From positions 124,001 through 188,000 of the forward strand of contig JAGUQW010000002.1 in the NCBI GenBank assembly GCA_030154445.1: a stretch of DNA of 64,000 nucleotides, given 5' to 3'. The notes under the pieces were generated by a model, which saw nothing but the letters and a program-made list of their open reading frames with translations, did not search any database and had not been told where the DNA came from. The stretch comes from Spirochaetota bacterium. GTDB lineage: Bacteria > Spirochaetota > Brevinematia > Brevinematales > Brevinemataceae. The translations under genes and the position numbers were made by a program. Of this stretch, positions 16,728 to 25,673 are shown piece by piece (position 1 is the stretch's first letter; every line of letters starts with the position of its first letter).

Positions 16728-17498
16728 ATGTTTGATTCTATTATTTTTACTAATGCTTTATGGGTCTTTAGTTTATCATCTATTATTGTTTTTTGTGTAT
16801 TAATATTTGGTAAGCTTTTTGCTCCCTATGGAAAAATGACCTCTAATGTTTGGGGATCTGTCATGATACCGGCTCGCTTAGGCTGGATTATTATGGAATC
16901 ACCAACATCAATTTTATTTGTTGTATTTTTATTACTATGTGATCATTTAAATAATGGTTTGATAGTACTTTTTTTTGTATGGCAGTTTCATTATTTTTAT
17001 AGAAGTTTTATCTTTCCATTTTTAACACGACATAGTAAGCCTATGCCTATTTTGATGATGATTTCAGGGATGTCTTTTCAATTAATTAATATTTATTTTC
17101 AAGCAGGATGGCTTTTTTTTGTTGCTCCTAAAGATATGTACGGAGGTGATTATTTACAATCACCTCAGTTTATTATAGGCTTTGTTATATTTTTAATAGG
17201 TTCATTTATTAATAGGCAGGCAGATTATATTTTAAAGAATCTTAGAAATCCTGGTGAAACTGAATACAAAATACCTTATGGTGGACTATATCGTTTTATT
17301 TCTTGTCCTAATTATTTAGGAGAAATTATAATATGGCTTGGTTGGGCAATTTTACTCAAATCATGGGTAGGTGTATCATTTTTTATGTGGACTGTAGCAA
17401 ATCTAGTGCCAAGAGCTTTAACAAGTCATAAATGGTATAAAGAAAATTTTACTAATTATCCCTCTGAAAGAAAAGCGATAATTCCTGGAATTTTATAA
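16728..17498 (+). CDS. Steroid 5-alpha-reductase family / DUF1295 membrane protein
   Basis: A 256-residue polytopic membrane protein with about six or seven hydrophobic helices. The C-terminal part carries the 3-oxo-5-alpha-steroid 4-dehydrogenase signature: YKIPYGGLYRFISCPNYLGE, then HKWYKENFTNYPSERKAIIP at the end, where NAD(P)H is bound in family members. The substrate is unknown; bacterial relatives act on lipid or isoprenoid-type double bonds. I choose the ATG at 16728 because TTGGGAG immediately before it is the ribosome site. It is the last gene before a very long terminator. Confidence 0.85.
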   Translation: MFDSIIFTNALWVFSLSSIIVFCVLIFGKLFAPYGKMTSNVWGSVMIPARLGWIIMESPTSILFVVFLLLCDHLNNGLIVLFFVWQFHYFYRSFIFPFLTRHSKPMPILMMISGMSFQLINIYFQAGWLFFVAPKDMYGGDYLQSPQFIIGFVIFLIGSFINRQADYILKNLRNPGETEYKIPYGGLYRFISCPNYLGEIIIWLGWAILLKSWVGVSFFMWTVANLVPRALTSHKWYKENFTNYPSERKAIIPGIL

Positions 17499-17499
17499 T

Positions 17500-17568
17500 A
17501 ATAAAATAGAACAAAAAAAAAGAAAGTATATACTGTATATACTTTCTTTTTTTTTGTTCTATTTTATT
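17500..17568. terminator. Very long bidirectional terminator
   Basis: An almost perfectly symmetrical 69-base sequence centred on 17534, with about 33 bp arms and nine-base A and T tracts inside them. It separates two convergent genes and is clearly longer than the other terminators here. Confidence 0.9.
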
Positions 17569-17580
17569 TGATAATTCTCT

Positions 17581-18696
17581 CTATAGCTGATCTATATCAA
17601 TCAAATATAAACCTTCAAATCCACCTAATAATATCAAATTATTTTGTTGTGCTAGTAGCTGTATGGGAGGATTATCTATAAATTCTTCTGAATAAATCAT
17701 TTTTTTCAATTGTAAATCAGGTTTTTGAGTGATAATAAATAATGTACCTTTTATACCATCTATGTGTACTAAAATATCATCATTTCCTGCTAGTGGTATT
17801 CCAATTTTACTTGTATATTTGTTGGGACTAAATTCTATTTGTTTAATAGAAGTAAGTGTTTCATCAATTTTATATATAGTACCTATTTGATGTTGTCGTA
17901 ACCAAATACTTGTACCTGTTACACTTAATATATTATTAGTAAAATAATCACTTTTGGAAAATAAAGTGTCATTACTATAAACTTGTATATCTTTACTTGT
18001 TGGGATAAATAAAAGCTCATCCTTAACGACTGGTTGGCGAATCACAAAATCGGATTCTGATGCTCCAAAAACAAGAGTCCTGTTTGCTTTACTTATGGGA
18101 TTAAATGATTGTACAAAATTATTTAAAAATCCTAAAATAAAACTATCTTTGTATTGAATAGGTAAAGTTTTGGGAGATGAATTGAATGTTTCTACAATAT
18201 TTCGTTCTAGAGTTTTTTTGTGAAATGATATTAATTGAGGACCAAGAAAAACATAAATAAGATCTTTGAATAAAATAGAATGTCTAGGTAATAATTCTGT
18301 AAACTGAAAAGCAGATTTTTTTCTAACATCATATCCAAAATTTTTTATCATCTCTCCTGTATCTGTGTTGATACGAATGAGAGCATCTGTAATAATAACT
18401 ACTATTTCATTACTTTCTGTTCTATATATTTTTGCTTCAGAAAAAGGATTTTCAGCAGCTAAGCCTTTTTTCCATAATTCTTTGCCCTTTAGATCTAAAG
18501 CAATTAAATTATAAGCATTCAATACAATGATTTTATCTTCTAAAAGAATTCCACTACGCCAAAATTGTCCAGATCGAGGAGAAGGTGCGGTTTCGTCCAT
18601 TGTATAACGCCATTTAAATCCTTGAGGAAGATTATTCATTCTTGTTTCGGTGTAAGATATATTAGAAAGTAAGAGAAAAAGGAGTAATAAAAACAT
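17581..18696 (-). CDS. Exported PQQ-like beta-propeller protein
   Basis: The short hydrophobic N-terminus MFLLLLFLLLSNISYTETR is probably a signal peptide. The remaining 350 residues show repeated propeller blades of the PQQ/quinoprotein-like kind (DKIIVLNAYNLIALDLKGKE, LIYVFLGPQLISFHKK, ILLGGFEGLYLIDID), but no PQQ-binding or catalytic residues are evident. A structural or assembly-platform role like that of BamB is possible; this is inference. The start lies seven bases after the secA stop with only a weak ribosome site, so it probably depends on translation or transcription from secA. Confidence 0.7.
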   Translation of the reverse strand: MFLLLLFLLLSNISYTETRMNNLPQGFKWRYTMDETAPSPRSGQFWRSGILLEDKIIVLNAYNLIALDLKGKELWKKGLAAENPFSEAKIYRTESNEIVVIITDALIRINTDTGEMIKNFGYDVRKKSAFQFTELLPRHSILFKDLIYVFLGPQLISFHKKTLERNIVETFNSSPKTLPIQYKDSFILGFLNNFVQSFNPISKANRTLVFGASESDFVIRQPVVKDELLFIPTSKDIQVYSNDTLFSKSDYFTNNILSVTGTSIWLRQHQIGTIYKIDETLTSIKQIEFSPNKYTSKIGIPLAGNDDILVHIDGIKGTLFIITQKPDLQLKKMIYSEEFIDNPPIQLLAQQNNLILLGGFEGLYLIDIDQL

Positions 18697-18703
18697 TAGA
18701 GAC

Positions 18704-21193
18704 CTATTTTTTTTTATTTTTGTTCTTTTTAATTTTAGGAGTACTAAAATCTCCTAAACTAGGAATTTGTTGTTCAGGTTTTATATCCAAACGACTTAAA
18801 ATACTTAAAATATCTAATTGTAATTTTTCTTTTAATTCTCTAAAGGCAATAGAGGCACTCATTTTGTACTCAACAATAGGACTTTTTTGAGCATAGCCTT
18901 GTAAGCCAATACCATTTCTTAAAATATCAATATTATGTAAATGCTCTTTCCATAAATTATCTAAAGTTCGTAATGATATAAAACGAATAGCTTGATGCAC
19001 TACAGAAGTAGGAGAATCAGTAAAACGATCCAATACTTGATAACGAATAATTTGAATTAATTCTTCTTTGTTGGGAGCTTGTTCAAAATGATGTTCTATA
19101 GTAAAATGTTGATTCAACCAAGTTTCTAAGGCTAATAAATCCCAAGATTCTGATCTTCCTATTTTTTCACCACGATTGTCTGCATAAATATCAAGGGAAT
19201 CAGAAATTATTTGTTCAATATTATTATTTTCGTGATCTGTATCAAGTATTTTATCTCTAAGAGTATAAATATAATTACGCTGTTCATTCATTACACCATC
19301 ATATTCAAGAATATTTTTACGAATATCAAAATGAAAGTTTTCTAAGCGTTTTTGGGACATTTCAATAACACGAGAGAACATTTTATCTTGTATTTCATCA
19401 TCTTCAGAGAAGCCCATTTTTTGCATGAGTTCTTTGTGTTGAGATACATTCACAGCTTTCATGAGAGGATCATCGCAAGATACATAAAAGATAGAAGCAC
19501 CCGGATCACCTTGACGACCAGATCGTCCTCTTAATTGATTATCAATACGACGAGCTTCATGACGCTCAGCCCCGAGTACTAATAATCCTCCAATTTCACG
19601 AACACCTTCACCAAGTTTGATATCTGTCCCGCGTCCTGCCATATTAGTTGCAATTGTTATAGCGTTTTTCTTACCGGCATCTTGTACGATTTTTGCTTCT
19701 TGAGCATGATATTTGGCATTAAGTACAGAATGAGAAATTTTTTCTTTTTTTAGTAATTTGGATAATTCTTCAGAAGATTCTACAGAACCTGTTCCCACGA
19801 GGATAGGTTGACCTGTAGCATGAATTTTTTTAATATCATGGACAAGAGCTTTGTATTTACTTTCTTTAGAAAGATACATTTTATCTTGATGATCAACACG
19901 AGTAATAGGTTTGTTAGTAGGGATTATAATAACATCTGTTTTATAAATAGAATATAGCTCTGAAGCCTCTGTTTCAGCTGTACCTGTCATGCCTGATAAT
20001 TTTTCATACATACGAAATAAATTTTGAAAAGTAATTGATGCAAGAGTTTGAAATTCTTGTTTAATTTTTAGATTTTCTTTTGCTTCAATAGATTGATGGA
20101 TACCATCAGACCAGCGTCTACCTGCCATTTTACGCCCTGTAAATTCATCAATAATGACGATTTCACCTTGCTCGATAATATATTCTATTTCACGAAAATA
20201 TAGATGATGTGCTTTAATACCTGCTAATACAAAATGAATATATTTACTATTTTCTGGAGAATACAAATCATCAATTTTTAATAATTGTTCTATATGATGT
20301 GCACCTTGTTCTGTTAATGTCACACTTTTTTCTTTGAGAAAAAGCCCAAAATCTCCACTACCTTCAATAACTTCTTCTTTGTCATTCAACTCAGCTTTAG
20401 TTAATTTTGGAATAATTTGATTGACTTGATAATAAAGATCGGTTTTTTCTTCAGAAGGACCTGAAATAATAAGAGGAGTACGAGCTTCATCGATCAGAAT
20501 AGAGTCAGCTTCATCTACAATAGCAAAGTTTAAAGGGCGTTGAGTTTTTTCATATAATTCAAAAATCATATTATCTCTTAAATAATCAAATCCAAGTTCG
20601 TTGTTTGTAATATAAGTAATATCACAGGCATAAGCTTCTTTTCGAGAAACAGGTACTAATTCTGTTTCAAAATCTTTTCCAGTAAATTGTACTCTAAAAC
20701 TTATTTGATCTTGATTTATAATACCAACACTTAAATTAAGGAATAGATATATAGGAGCCATCCATTGTGCATCACGCTTGGCAAGATAATCGTTGACAGT
20801 CACTAGGTGAACACCTTTATTAGAAAAAGCATTGAGAGAAATAGCTAATGTTGCCATGAGTGTTTTGCCCTCACCTGTTTTCATTTCAGCAATATTACCT
20901 TCATGAAGTGCTATACCACCAAACAATTGTACATCAAAATGACGCATACCAAGAGTTCGTTGAGAAACTTCACGAATAACGGCAAATGCTTCAGGGAGAA
21001 TATCATCTAATGTTTCACCCGCAAGTAATTGATTTTTGAAATAAGTGCCCTTTTCAGCAAGTTCTTCGTTAGATAGAGATGTAATCTTTGCTTCAAATTC
21101 GTTAATTTGATCTACACGACCTTTGATTTTTTTTAAATCACGATCTTGCTTTGTTCCAAAAAATAGTTCTAAAATTTTAGTTAATATAAACAT
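18704..21193 (-). CDS. secA: Preprotein translocase ATPase SecA
   Basis: An 829-residue SecA, the motor of the Sec export pathway. The sequence shows the Walker A region MKTGEGKTLMA, the DEAD-like VDEADSILIDEARTPL, GRKMAGRRWSDG, the helicase motifs ATNMAGRGTDIKLG and QLRGRSGRQGDPG, and the C-terminal scaffold NIDILRNGIGLQGYAQ. The usual C-terminal Cys-rich zinc tail that binds SecB is missing; the protein ends in a Lys/Asn-rich KIKKNKNKKK. That is seen in several lineages. The start is preceded by AAGGAT, with a promoter at 21257-21229. Confidence 0.97.
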   Translation of the reverse strand: MFILTKILELFFGTKQDRDLKKIKGRVDQINEFEAKITSLSNEELAEKGTYFKNQLLAGETLDDILPEAFAVIREVSQRTLGMRHFDVQLFGGIALHEGNIAEMKTGEGKTLMATLAISLNAFSNKGVHLVTVNDYLAKRDAQWMAPIYLFLNLSVGIINQDQISFRVQFTGKDFETELVPVSRKEAYACDITYITNNELGFDYLRDNMIFELYEKTQRPLNFAIVDEADSILIDEARTPLIISGPSEEKTDLYYQVNQIIPKLTKAELNDKEEVIEGSGDFGLFLKEKSVTLTEQGAHHIEQLLKIDDLYSPENSKYIHFVLAGIKAHHLYFREIEYIIEQGEIVIIDEFTGRKMAGRRWSDGIHQSIEAKENLKIKQEFQTLASITFQNLFRMYEKLSGMTGTAETEASELYSIYKTDVIIIPTNKPITRVDHQDKMYLSKESKYKALVHDIKKIHATGQPILVGTGSVESSEELSKLLKKEKISHSVLNAKYHAQEAKIVQDAGKKNAITIATNMAGRGTDIKLGEGVREIGGLLVLGAERHEARRIDNQLRGRSGRQGDPGASIFYVSCDDPLMKAVNVSQHKELMQKMGFSEDDEIQDKMFSRVIEMSQKRLENFHFDIRKNILEYDGVMNEQRNYIYTLRDKILDTDHENNNIEQIISDSLDIYADNRGEKIGRSESWDLLALETWLNQHFTIEHHFEQAPNKEELIQIIRYQVLDRFTDSPTSVVHQAIRFISLRTLDNLWKEHLHNIDILRNGIGLQGYAQKSPIVEYKMSASIAFRELKEKLQLDILSILSRLDIKPEQQIPSLGDFSTPKIKKNKNKKK

Positions 21194-21228
21194 AGATAAT
21201 CCTTAGTAAATAATTTTCATAGTTCTTT

Positions 21229-21257
21229 AGTATAAAACTATCTACAAAAAAAATCAA
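21229..21257 (-). promoter_or_regulatory. secA promoter
   Basis: On the minus strand, TTGATT (21257-21252), 17 bases, then TATACT (21234-21229), about 36 bases before the secA start. Confidence 0.62.
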
Positions 21258-21329
21258 ATTAATCATAGTATATATATAGTATAGATACGAGATACTATTA
21301 GGTATAAATTTTTTTAGTATTTTTAGTAA

Positions 21330-21358
21330 TTGAAATATATTAAATATTATGGTATAAT
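21330..21358 (+). promoter_or_regulatory. Promoter of the barrel/hydrolase pair
   Basis: TTGAAA (21330-21335), 17 bases, TATAAT (21353-21358), followed by a GGAG ribosome site ahead of 21398. Confidence 0.68.
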
Positions 21359-21397
21359 ATTTTGTATCTTATTTAATAGTACAAATGGAGTTTAATA

Positions 21398-21994
21398 ATG
21401 GTTATTATTTATTTATTAATTTTATTTAGTAGTTTTTCGTTACCAATATTTTCGCAAGAACAAATAAATAAAAACAAAGATTTAACTACAAGAGTTGGAT
21501 TAATTTCGAGTTTTTGGTATGAACCAGCTAATAGAGTAGGTCTTGAATTAGGCAATGATTGGGAATTTATGAATAATAAAGGGCATGGAGTAGCAGTAAC
21601 TTTTCCTCAATTTAATGTGTTTTATTTTCCTAATAATTATATAGCTTTTTCTTTGTATCCGACCATATCATATCGTTTTGTTCATCCTAAAAATGGTTTT
21701 TATACTTCATTAACTATGGGTGTTGGTTTGAATATACAATGGAAAACAGTACCTGTTTATAATATAGAAGGATATTTAATTAAAGATTCTGGGTTTTATA
21801 GAATGATAGCTGTTGCTCATTGGGATATTGGCTATGACTTTGAAATAAAATATAAAGCACCCGTGAGACTTTATACATCTATAGGATGGAATGGTATTGC
21901 ACCAAATAATTTGGGTATTAATAGTCATATACTATTTCAAATAGGACTTAATATCAAATTATCAGATTTAAATAATATAAGGAAAGAAAAATGA
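21398..21994 (+). CDS. Predicted outer-membrane barrel protein
   Basis: A signal peptide (MVIIYLLILFSSFSLPIFS, cleavage before QEQIN) is followed by about 178 residues with strand-like alternation and many aromatic residues (LTTRVGLISSFWYEPANR, AFSLYPTISYRF, HILFQIGLNIKL). The last predicted strand is near the end, with a short charged tail LNNIRKEK after it. It is about the size of an eight-stranded barrel. I recognise no family. Its stop overlaps the start of the following lipoprotein hydrolase (ATGA), so the two are translationally coupled and may work together in the envelope. Confidence 0.6.
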   Translation: MVIIYLLILFSSFSLPIFSQEQINKNKDLTTRVGLISSFWYEPANRVGLELGNDWEFMNNKGHGVAVTFPQFNVFYFPNNYIAFSLYPTISYRFVHPKNGFYTSLTMGVGLNIQWKTVPVYNIEGYLIKDSGFYRMIAVAHWDIGYDFEIKYKAPVRLYTSIGWNGIAPNNLGINSHILFQIGLNIKLSDLNNIRKEK

Positions 21995-23073
21995 TTAAAA
22001 AAAAATATTTTATGATGTTATCTAGCTTATTAATGATTTTGTTTTTTACCCAATGTTCTCTAGCACCTAATGAAGAAGTCTTATATATGAAAACTGGAAA
22101 TTCTTATTTTCCTATTTATGTGCGAGGTAATCCAAAGGCTGAAAATTATATTATATGGGTTCATGGTGGACCTGGTTCTTCAGGTTTGTATTATGGTGAT
22201 ATTCCAGAAGTAGCAGTTCTACAAAAAACCTATAGAGTAATCTATTGGGATCAACTTTCTTCTGGTGGTACGATTGGAAATCCAACGAAGAGTGATTTTA
22301 CTATTTCTAATTTTGCAGAACATTTACAAGGTATCGTGAATATTGTAAAAAATCGTTATAAGCCTAAAAATTTATTTTTATTAGGGCATAGTTGGGGTGG
22401 TTTTTTATCAGCTTATTATTTAGTAGCAGAAGGTAATCAAAAAGTATCTCAACAAAGACAAAGTCAATTTAATGGATTTATTAATTTGAATGCTGTATTA
22501 GATGTACAGGAAACTCTGACTAATGGAGTTACTTTTGTAACCAACTACGCTAGTGATCAAATTGCAAAAGGAAATAATAAAAAATCTTGGCAAAAAATGA
22601 TAAATTGGTATAAAGAGAAAAATGGTATTTTTAGAGGGCGAGATGTTACAGAACATTATAATAATGTGGATGCCGCTGGTGGGATGGTCATTCAAAAAAA
22701 ACGAAGAGATGAAGTTGAAGCAGAACTTACCTTAAAAATGGTCTTTAGTTCTCCTTTTGAATTTTATAGTTATTATGATAATCAAAATAATATTAGGACT
22801 TATTTGAATATAGAAAATTGTTCTTTAGTACGGGATAATGAACCTAATGTTAATGCAATTACAATACCAACATTGATTATGGCAGGAAAAGAGGATAAAA
22901 TAGCCTTTCTTACTGATACAAAACGCTGGCATAGTGTTCTAACTAATGGAAAAACAGATCCTGATAATAATTTTCCTTTGATTGAATATGATAATGCAGC
23001 ACACGCTGTGTTTTTAGACGCCAAAGACAAATATATTCAAGATATACATGCCTTTATCAATAAGTTTAAATAA
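21991..23073 (+). CDS. Alpha/beta-hydrolase lipoprotein, proline iminopeptidase-like
   Basis: A 360-residue lipoprotein: the signal peptide ends in the lipobox-like FFTQC. The hydrolase domain has HGGPGSSG, which forms the oxyanion loop typical of proline iminopeptidases, YWDQLSSGGT, and the nucleophile elbow GHSWGG with Ser134. The acid is probably the Asp in GKEDKIAF and the His is in NAAHAVF near the C-terminus, so the triad looks complete. A lipid-anchored exported member is unusual, since the classical enzyme is cytoplasmic. Its substrate could be peptides or an ester. It overlaps the preceding barrel gene by four bases. Confidence 0.8.
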   Translation: MIKKKYFMMLSSLLMILFFTQCSLAPNEEVLYMKTGNSYFPIYVRGNPKAENYIIWVHGGPGSSGLYYGDIPEVAVLQKTYRVIYWDQLSSGGTIGNPTKSDFTISNFAEHLQGIVNIVKNRYKPKNLFLLGHSWGGFLSAYYLVAEGNQKVSQQRQSQFNGFINLNAVLDVQETLTNGVTFVTNYASDQIAKGNNKKSWQKMINWYKEKNGIFRGRDVTEHYNNVDAAGGMVIQKKRRDEVEAELTLKMVFSSPFEFYSYYDNQNNIRTYLNIENCSLVRDNEPNVNAITIPTLIMAGKEDKIAFLTDTKRWHSVLTNGKTDPDNNFPLIEYDNAAHAVFLDAKDKYIQDIHAFINKFK

Positions 23074-23087
23074 TACGAAGATATCTC

Positions 23088-23116
23088 TTGACAGAGATCC
23101 GAAAGAATAATATAAT
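23088..23116 (+). promoter_or_regulatory. Perfect consensus promoter upstream of nupC
   Basis: TTGACA (23088-23093), 17 bases, TATAAT (23111-23116): an exact match to the housekeeping consensus. The -35 also overlaps the dyad ATCTCT-TGAC-AGAGAT (23083-23098), a candidate repressor site. Confidence 0.8.
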
Positions 23117-23122
23117 AGGATA

Positions 23123-23254
23123 TAATTTTTTTATAGAGTTGGTTTGAAATGACAATTTTTCCTATTTTTTTAAATGATAACATAATAAAGTGATTTTAAT
23201 TTAATCCCTAATAGATATAAGTAAGTTTTTTTTATATCTATTAGGGATTTTTTA
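23123..23254 (+). ncRNA. Candidate leader RNA or small RNA ahead of nupC
   Basis: Transcription from the consensus promoter should start near 23123 and meet a strong intrinsic terminator ending near 23254, before the nupC start at 23314. The product would be about 130 bases. It could be an attenuator or riboswitch-type leader for nupC-udk, or a free small RNA. It contains a possible 14-codon frame beginning at 23150 (MTIFPIFLNDNIIK) with a poor ribosome site. I do not recognise a known riboswitch class. Confidence 0.5.
23203..23254 (+). terminator. Terminator in the nupC leader
   Basis: An 18-bp perfect stem (23203-23220 with 23232-23249) with an 11-base loop is followed by a T-run. It lies between the promoter and the nupC gene, so it must be passed or regulated for nupC to be expressed from that promoter. 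Confidence 0.85.
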
Positions 23255-23313
23255 TAAAGTACCATAGATAATATTATAGAATAAGATAATAATATACGAA
23301 GTAGGGAGTGATT

Positions 23314-24915
23314 ATGAGATTTATTGGTTTAATAGGGATTGTGTTATTTATGGGCTTAGCGTATATATTTTCTAAAAATAGAAAAGCAATTAATTGGAAA
23401 ACAATCGCTTGGGGTTTGGGATTACAAGTGTCATTTGCTATGACTATTCTAGGAGATGTTAATATATCTTTTATTACCGCTGGATTTTTATCATTATTAA
23501 TTACAGTATATATAGCTATAATTCGGTTTATTCCTTGGTGTCAAAATAATCATCCTATACTATGGGTAAGAAAAACACCAAGTTTTATGATTGTTTTGAT
23601 GTCTGTGATCAAAATATTTATTATTGGAATATCATTAGGTTATTTCTTTGGTAAAGAATCAGAAATTCTCCTTACTAATGTAATCAATATTATTTGGGGT
23701 GTTGTCATTTTGGTATGGGTTGCTCGTAAATTTAATAATTCAGCTTTATTACAAAAAACACCTATTAATTCTATTTTAGTATTATTAGCTATTAATATGA
23801 GTTTAGGTCTTTGTATTTCTATTGCTGAAACAACACTTGGTGCACGGGGTACTATTTCTCAGAATATTCAACAATTGTCCATAGGAGTTGGTAATTTTTT
23901 ATCTATTCCTACTAATGCTGGAGCAAGTATGATCTTTGGACCTTTAGCAACAATTCAAGAACCTTGGTATTTTTTATTCTTTGTACAAGTATTACCAACA
24001 ATCATCTTTTTTTCTGCATTGATTTCTGTACTGTATTATATAGGTGTTATACAAGTTTTTATTGAAGAATTATCTCAATTTATGCGTTGGACAATGCAAA
24101 CATCTGGAGCAGAAACACTTTCTTGTGCTGGTAATATTTTTATAGGACAAACTGAAGCTCCAATTTTGATCAAACCTTATATCAAAGATATGACCAAATC
24201 AGAGATTCATGCGGTAATGACAGGTGGATTTTCTACTATTGCTGGTAGTGTGTTTGCTGGTCTAGTGGCTATGGGAATTGATGCAAGCTATCTAATTAGT
24301 GCTAGTATTATGAGTGCTCCTGCAGCCTTGATGCTTTCTAAAATGTGGTATCCAGAAACAGAATCATCTAAAACAACAGGTGATGCACATATTCCTAAAA
24401 TTCAAATTTCGGATAATATTATTGGTGCTGCAGCTCAAGGTACGGCAGAAGGACTTCAATTAGCACTCAATGTAGGGGCGATGCTACTAGCATTTATTGC
24501 ATTAGTTACCGTCGTAAATATGGGACTAGGGACACTTCAAGAAGGGTTAAGTTTGGATTATATTTTTGGACATATTTTTCAATATGTAGCACTTGTTATG
24601 GGTGTTGTTCCTCAAGATGCTCAAGCAGTGGGAACATTATTAGGAAGTAAAATTGCAATTAATGAATTTGTTGCTTATGGACAACTTGCTGAATTTGTCA
24701 AAAATGGTACTATCACTCCAAGATCTCAAGCTATTGCTACTTATGCATTGTGTGGTTTTGCTAATTTTAGTTCTATAGGTATTCAAATTGGTGGTATTAC
24801 ACCAATGGCACCAGAAAGAAAAACTGATATTGCTAGTTTGGGATTTACGGCTATGTGGGCAGGGGCTTGTGCATCTTGGATGACAGCAACTATTGCTGGA
24901 ATTTTTATAAGGTAA
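23314..24915 (+). CDS. nupC: Concentrative nucleoside transporter NupC
   Basis: A 533-residue inner-membrane nucleoside symporter of the CNT family. There are about ten hydrophobic helices. Conserved CNT segments are visible, including GNFLSIPTNAGASMIFGPLA, GNIFIGQTEAPILIKPY, MTGGFSTIAGSVFAG and the C-terminal CGFANFSSIGIQIGGI. It is longer than E. coli NupC (about 400), with extra residues at the N-terminus and in the middle. I choose the ATG at 23314 because AGGGAG lies just upstream; the GTG at 23308 sits within that spacing. It is in an operon with udk, four bases downstream. Confidence 0.93.
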   Translation: MRFIGLIGIVLFMGLAYIFSKNRKAINWKTIAWGLGLQVSFAMTILGDVNISFITAGFLSLLITVYIAIIRFIPWCQNNHPILWVRKTPSFMIVLMSVIKIFIIGISLGYFFGKESEILLTNVINIIWGVVILVWVARKFNNSALLQKTPINSILVLLAINMSLGLCISIAETTLGARGTISQNIQQLSIGVGNFLSIPTNAGASMIFGPLATIQEPWYFLFFVQVLPTIIFFSALISVLYYIGVIQVFIEELSQFMRWTMQTSGAETLSCAGNIFIGQTEAPILIKPYIKDMTKSEIHAVMTGGFSTIAGSVFAGLVAMGIDASYLISASIMSAPAALMLSKMWYPETESSKTTGDAHIPKIQISDNIIGAAAQGTAEGLQLALNVGAMLLAFIALVTVVNMGLGTLQEGLSLDYIFGHIFQYVALVMGVVPQDAQAVGTLLGSKIAINEFVAYGQLAEFVKNGTITPRSQAIATYALCGFANFSSIGIQIGGITPMAPERKTDIASLGFTAMWAGACASWMTATIAGIFIR

Positions 24916-24919
24916 ATAT

Positions 24920-25543
24920 ATGAAAAATATAGTAATAGGTATTGCTGGTGGAACAGCATCAGGAAAGACAACAATAGCACAAGCTATAGAGCGATCTTTT
25001 TCGAGAAATGAGGTAGTAATATTAAGACAAGATAATTATTATAATTCTCAAGATCATATTACTTTAGAAGAGCGTCTCAGTACTAATTATGATCACCCTA
25101 ATGCGTTTGATTTTGAATTATTAAGAGATCATCTAAAATTATTATCTGAAGGCAAAATAATAGAGCAGCCTATTTATAATTTTACAACACATACTCGATC
25201 AAGTAATACACATAAAATAATTCCTAGTCGTGTTATTATCTTAGAGGGTATTTTATCTTTTGCAGATAATAGTCTTATGGATTTGATGGATATAAAAGTG
25301 TTTATCGATACAGAAGCTGATTTAAGATTTATTAGAAGATTGCTCCGAGATACAGTTGAACGAGGAAGAACAATAGAACAATCAATCAATCAATATCTTG
25401 CAACAGCAAAACCTGGACACGATCAATTTATAGAGCCATCAAAGAAAAAAGCTGATATTATTATTCCTTATACGGATCATAATACAGTAGCTATTGATAT
25501 GCTTATAGATCATGTTCGTTATATTGTTTCTCAAAATAAATAA
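24920..25543 (+). CDS. udk: Uridine kinase
   Basis: A 207-residue P-loop kinase that phosphorylates uridine and cytidine to the monophosphates. The Walker A is GGTASGKTT near residue 10, followed by RQDNYYNSQDH, NYDHPNAFDFELL and YNFTTHTRS, all typical of uridine kinases, with the lid RRLLRDTVERGRT. It is co-transcribed with nupC (four-base gap, ribosome site within the end of nupC), so imported nucleosides can be trapped at once by phosphorylation. A terminator follows. Confidence 0.95.
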   Translation: MKNIVIGIAGGTASGKTTIAQAIERSFSRNEVVILRQDNYYNSQDHITLEERLSTNYDHPNAFDFELLRDHLKLLSEGKIIEQPIYNFTTHTRSSNTHKIIPSRVIILEGILSFADNSLMDLMDIKVFIDTEADLRFIRRLLRDTVERGRTIEQSINQYLATAKPGHDQFIEPSKKKADIIIPYTDHNTVAIDMLIDHVRYIVSQNK

Positions 25544-25553
25544 TATAAAATAT

Positions 25554-25588
25554 AAAAAGCCTGTAATATAAATTTACTGGCTTTTTTT
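25554..25588 (+). terminator. Terminator of nupC-udk
   Basis: An AAAAAGCC/GGCTTTTT stem extended by GTAA/TTAC across one T-T mismatch, ending in a T-run, 10 bases after the udk stop. Confidence 0.82.
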
Positions 25589-25602
25589 ATGCGTTCTTTT
25601 TA

Positions 25603-25631
25603 TTGTAAAATATATAGATCTTTGTTATAAT
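25603..25631 (+). promoter_or_regulatory. Promoter of the sppA-lptF/G operon
   Basis: TTGTAA (25603-25608), 17 bases, TATAAT (25626-25631), followed by a ribosome site AAGGAA ahead of the gene at 25674. Confidence 0.68.
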
Positions 25632-25673
25632 AGAAATACTATCAACTCAATTTTAGAGATATAAGGAAAATAA

